8,363 bases of DNA, from positions 1-8,363 of the forward strand of contig JASGMZ010000129.1 in assembly GCA_030156305.1 (NCBI GenBank). Direction: 5' to 3'. The notes under the pieces are model-generated. The model was given only the letters and a program-made list of their open reading frames with translations. It made no database searches and was not told the DNA's origin. This document shows positions 5,956-8,363 of the stretch, piece after piece (position 1 is the stretch's first letter; every line of letters begins with the position of its first letter). Position numbers and translations under genes: made by a program. This DNA comes from Bacteroidales bacterium (GTDB taxonomy: Bacteria > Bacteroidota > Bacteroidia > Bacteroidales > UBA12077).

Positions 5956-8046
5956 TTAATTTATTCCTAAATTCTTTAATAAAGCATCAATTTTGGGCTC
6001 TCTGCCTCTAAATGCAACATACATTTCCATCGCATCTTTGATGCCATTTTTAGCCAATACATTCTCTCTGAATGATTGTGCTGTTTCCTGATCGAATATT
6101 CCATTTTCCTTAAATGCTTCAAAAGCATCTTCGTCTAATACATTAGCCCAGGTATAAGAGTAATAGCCTGCATCGTATCCTCCCATAATATGATTAAAAT
6201 AGGTGCTTCTGTAGCGAGAATATATCTCAGGGATTAAACCGATGCTATTGAGATATTCTTTTTCAAACTCCATTACATTTAAATCAGGGTTTTCTTCGGT
6301 CATGGTATGAAATTTCATATCTAATAATGATGCCGCTAAAACTTCTGTTAAAGCAAAACCCTGGTTAAAATTAGCACTGGCGTGTAATTTGTCAATTAAT
6401 TCATCCGGAATAACTTCACCGGTTTTATAATGCTTAGCATACATTTTTAATACCTCTTTTTCAAATGCCCAATGTTCCATTATTTGCGAAGGCAACTCAA
6501 CAAAATCCCAGGCAATATTACTGGTTGTATACGAAGTCTCAGAAAATAAACCATCTAAAGCATGCCCAAATTCATGAAACATCGTTTCCACCTCATCAAT
6601 ACTTAATAAAGCTGGCTGTTCGCCACTTGGACGTGTAAAATTGGTAACATTATTTACCAAAGGAGCCACTTCTTTTCCATCTTTAGTAAAATGATGTTCG
6701 CTGAATCCTCCACACCATGCACCACCACGCTTACTGGCTCTTGGATGCATATCCATAAAAAATAAAGCAAGATGCGAGCTGTCGGCTTCTTTTACTTCGT
6801 AAACGGTAGTTTCGGGATGAGGAACAGGAATTCCATCGATAGGAGTAAATGTTATACCATATAATTTATTAGCTACATCAAATATTCCCTGACGTACATT
6901 TTCCAGTTCGAAGTATGGCCTTACTTCACTTTCATCTAGATCATATTTTTCTTTACGTAATTTTTCAGTGTAATAAAACCAATCATGAGGAGCCAGTTTA
7001 AAATCGCCTCCTTCTTTATCAATCATAGCCTGTAAAGCAGATCGTTCTTGTTTTACCTTTGGCAGGATTCCTTCCCATAATTGATTTAATAAATCAAACA
7101 CATTTTCAGGATTCTGAGCCATTCGATTTTCTGTACGGATAGAAGCATGATTATCATAACCTAATAATTTGGCACGTTTTACCCGTAGATTTAATATCTT
7201 TGCTAAATTCTCTTTATTATCGTATTCATCATCATGGTTTCCCTGATTCACATAGGCATCATAAATTTCTTTTCTTAATTCACGATTTTCAGCATATTGT
7301 AAAAATGGAATCATGCTCGGTTTTTGAATGGTAAAAACCCATTTTCCATCTAAACTATCTTTAGCAGCAGTTTCAGCAGCTGCATCGATGGAGGCTTGTG
7401 GTAAACCGGCAAGATCTTCTTTATTATCAATTACCAGTTTATATCTGTTTACTTCAGCTAAAATATTTTGGCTGTAATCTAAGGTTAAACCCGATAATTC
7501 CTGATTTATCTTCTTTAATTCTTCTTTTTTATCTTCAGGTAAAGCAGCTCCGCTTTGCACAAAACCCTTATAATCACCCTTTAATAAAAATAGCTGCTCA
7601 TCATTTAAATCAAACTTTTCCTTATTATCATAAACTGCTTTAAATCGCTCAAAATATCTGGGGTCTAAGTTAATCTCATCGTAATGAGCCGATAATTTTG
7701 GGTAAATTTCCTGAGCAAGCTGTTGTATTTCATCTGAAATGTTAACGCTGTTAAAGGTACCAAAAACAGTACTTACTTTATTTAGTAACTCTCCTGCATA
7801 ATATGCAGCTTCAACAGTATTTTCATAGGTTGGCTCTTCAGCGTTTGTAATGATTGCTTCCATCTCTTCCTTATGCTCTTTCATAGCTACCTCAAAAGCC
7901 GGAGCAAAATGTTCAATTTTAACTTGTTCAAATGGTGGTACTCCATACGGAGTATCCCACTCACTCAATAAAGGATTCGTTTCCTTTTTACTACAGGATA
8001 CCATAAAAATCCCAATGATTAGAATACTTAAAAAAATCTTTTTCAC
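5956..8046 (-). CDS. dcp: M3 family metallopeptidase, Dcp-like peptidyl-dipeptidase lipoprotein
   Basis: A zinc peptidase of 696 residues that should remove dipeptides from the C-terminus of short peptides, from the M3 family Dcp branch. The zinc site is complete: HEFGH (H491, E492, H495) and the downstream Glu E517 in FVELPSQIMEHW. The Dcp-type C-terminal pattern is also present: SRYRSTYFNHI, GGYDAGYYSY (622-631) and GREPKI. The N-terminus is a lipoprotein signal: KK, a hydrophobic stretch, then a lipobox VSC with C18. The enzyme is therefore probably anchored in the cell envelope and acts on periplasmic or imported peptides, whereas E. coli Dcp has no lipid anchor. The start is a GTG at 8044-8046. 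An in-frame stop lies 18 bp upstream with no ATG between, and the signal peptide begins right at this codon. Its size is close to the 681 residues of E. coli Dcp. It has its own terminator and probably its own promoter. Confidence 0.95.
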   Translation of the reverse strand: MKKIFLSILIIGIFMVSCSKKETNPLLSEWDTPYGVPPFEQVKIEHFAPAFEVAMKEHKEEMEAIITNAEEPTYENTVEAAYYAGELLNKVSTVFGTFNSVNISDEIQQLAQEIYPKLSAHYDEINLDPRYFERFKAVYDNKEKFDLNDEQLFLLKGDYKGFVQSGAALPEDKKEELKKINQELSGLTLDYSQNILAEVNRYKLVIDNKEDLAGLPQASIDAAAETAAKDSLDGKWVFTIQKPSMIPFLQYAENRELRKEIYDAYVNQGNHDDEYDNKENLAKILNLRVKRAKLLGYDNHASIRTENRMAQNPENVFDLLNQLWEGILPKVKQERSALQAMIDKEGGDFKLAPHDWFYYTEKLRKEKYDLDESEVRPYFELENVRQGIFDVANKLYGITFTPIDGIPVPHPETTVYEVKEADSSHLALFFMDMHPRASKRGGAWCGGFSEHHFTKDGKEVAPLVNNVTNFTRPSGEQPALLSIDEVETMFHEFGHALDGLFSETSYTTSNIAWDFVELPSQIMEHWAFEKEVLKMYAKHYKTGEVIPDELIDKLHASANFNQGFALTEVLAASLLDMKFHTMTEENPDLNVMEFEKEYLNSIGLIPEIYSRYRSTYFNHIMGGYDAGYYSYTWANVLDEDAFEAFKENGIFDQETAQSFRENVLAKNGIKDAMEMYVAFRGREPKIDALLKNLGIN

Positions 8047-8133
8047 AATATTTAAATTTAAAAGTTAATATATCCATTAATTTATTCGTATTTATTCGAC
8101 AAAAAACGTAATTAATAGTTTAATAAAAGTAAA

Positions 8134-8141
8134 CAAAAGTA
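8134..8141 (-). promoter_or_regulatory. Candidate -7 element upstream of the M3 peptidase gene
   Basis: On the minus strand this reads TACTTTTG, a perfect TAnnTTTG. A TTTG at 8166-8169 lies 24 bp upstream, somewhat farther than the usual 19-21 bp, so the -33 element is uncertain. A near copy, TACTTTTA, sits at 8124-8131. The implied leader is about 80 nt. Confidence 0.4.
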
Positions 8142-8236
8142 ATGTTATTTCCACTTTTTTACTATCAAACCCTAAAATATATTTTTAATCATTGCTATAC
8201 TGTGAGCGAACATAATCTGAGCTTTTATTTCTTATT

Positions 8237-8331
8237 CGTCATTGCGAATGCCGTGCCTGCCGGAAGGCAGGAAATGAAGCAATCTCTTGATATTAAAACA
8301 GATTGCTTCGTCGTTCCTCCTCGCAATGACG
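8237..8331. repeat. Composite palindromic intergenic repeat (CGTCATTGCGA family)
   Basis: Outer arms CGTCATTGCGA (8237-8247) and TCGCAATGACG (8321-8331) are perfect 11-bp inverted repeats. Inside them, GAAGCAATCT (8276-8285) and AGATTGCTTC (8300-8309) form a second perfect 10-bp stem around a 14-nt loop. Repeats with these two arm sequences occur as dispersed intergenic palindromes in various bacterial genomes, which is my recollection and not tested here. The left side between the two arms is 28 nt and the right side 11 nt. The extra left-hand sequence contains the small hairpin at 8256-8271. No transposase or clear target duplication is visible. Confidence 0.8.
8256..8271. repeat. Small perfect hairpin nested in the repeat's left arm
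   Basis: CCTGCC (8256-8261) and GGCAGG (8266-8271) pair perfectly around a GGAA tetraloop. It lies inside the asymmetric left spacer of the larger palindrome, so it may be an insertion of one short repeat into another. Confidence 0.7.
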
Positions 8332-8363
8332 TGGTAAAAAGTTCAGTTTATAACCATTTGTAG

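Larger units (their letters stand above)
8047..8363. other. Gene-free stretch at the right edge
   Basis: No credible coding region is seen on either strand. It contains the candidate promoter of the peptidase gene (8134-8141), AT-rich spacer, and the palindromic repeat at 8237-8331. The only long open frame (plus strand, 8142-8363) is a read-through of the repeat. Confidence 0.7.

Noticed and set aside
7398..8068. Plus-strand open frames antisense to the M3 peptidase gene
   Set aside because: They are shadows of a long, clearly conserved coding region on the other strand.
8142..8363. Plus-strand open frame of about 73 codons at the right edge
   Set aside because: Its C-terminal half is a translation of the palindromic repeat (NAVPAGRQ... 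pattern), its first half is low-complexity AT-rich spacer, and its start overlaps the promoter region of the peptidase gene.

Overview
The window is AT-rich DNA that reads like a member of the Bacteroidota. The evidence is the lack of Shine-Dalgarno sequences before the genes, -7 elements of the TAnnTTTG type upstream of several genes, a TPR/coiled-coil/transmembrane/output sensor architecture, and a lipoprotein-anchored M3 peptidase. The genus cannot be fixed from sequence alone, and there are no rRNA, tRNA, transposase or CRISPR features.

Left part (1-4663), a signalling island. The tail of an unidentified plus-strand gene (2-145) runs head-on, 3 bp apart, into a minus-strand gene (149-1753). 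That gene encodes a receiver-PAS-coiled coil-class III nucleotidyl cyclase with adenylate-cyclase-type residues. Its receiver has Ser where the phosphoacceptor Asp should be. A 223-bp divergent gap follows. Beyond it lies a tight plus-strand operon of three genes: a membrane SpoIIE/PP2C phosphatase with a periplasmic TPR sensor (1977-3728), a SiaB-type GHKL-like protein kinase (3728-4261), and a SiaC-type regulatory phosphoprotein (4274-4663). Together they form a complete SiaA/SiaB/SiaC partner switch. In Pseudomonas aeruginosa this switch controls the diguanylate cyclase SiaD. Here no GGDEF gene is seen, and the neighbouring cyclase is of class III. The main hypothesis is that the switch controls cAMP synthesis in this organism. 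A strong hairpin at 4690-4723 closes the operon and also serves the convergent gene to its right.

Right part (4753-8046), metabolic and housekeeping genes, both on the minus strand. The first is a complete class II branched-chain amino acid aminotransferase (ilvE) with its own TAnnTTTG promoter. The second is a complete Dcp-like M3 metallopeptidase with a lipoprotein signal peptide and a GTG start, ended by its own hairpin terminator at 5901-5930.

Right edge (8047-8363). There is no credible gene here. The stretch holds the candidate promoter of the peptidase gene and a composite palindromic repeat (8237-8331) of the CGTCATTGCGA type, with a smaller perfect hairpin nested in its left arm.
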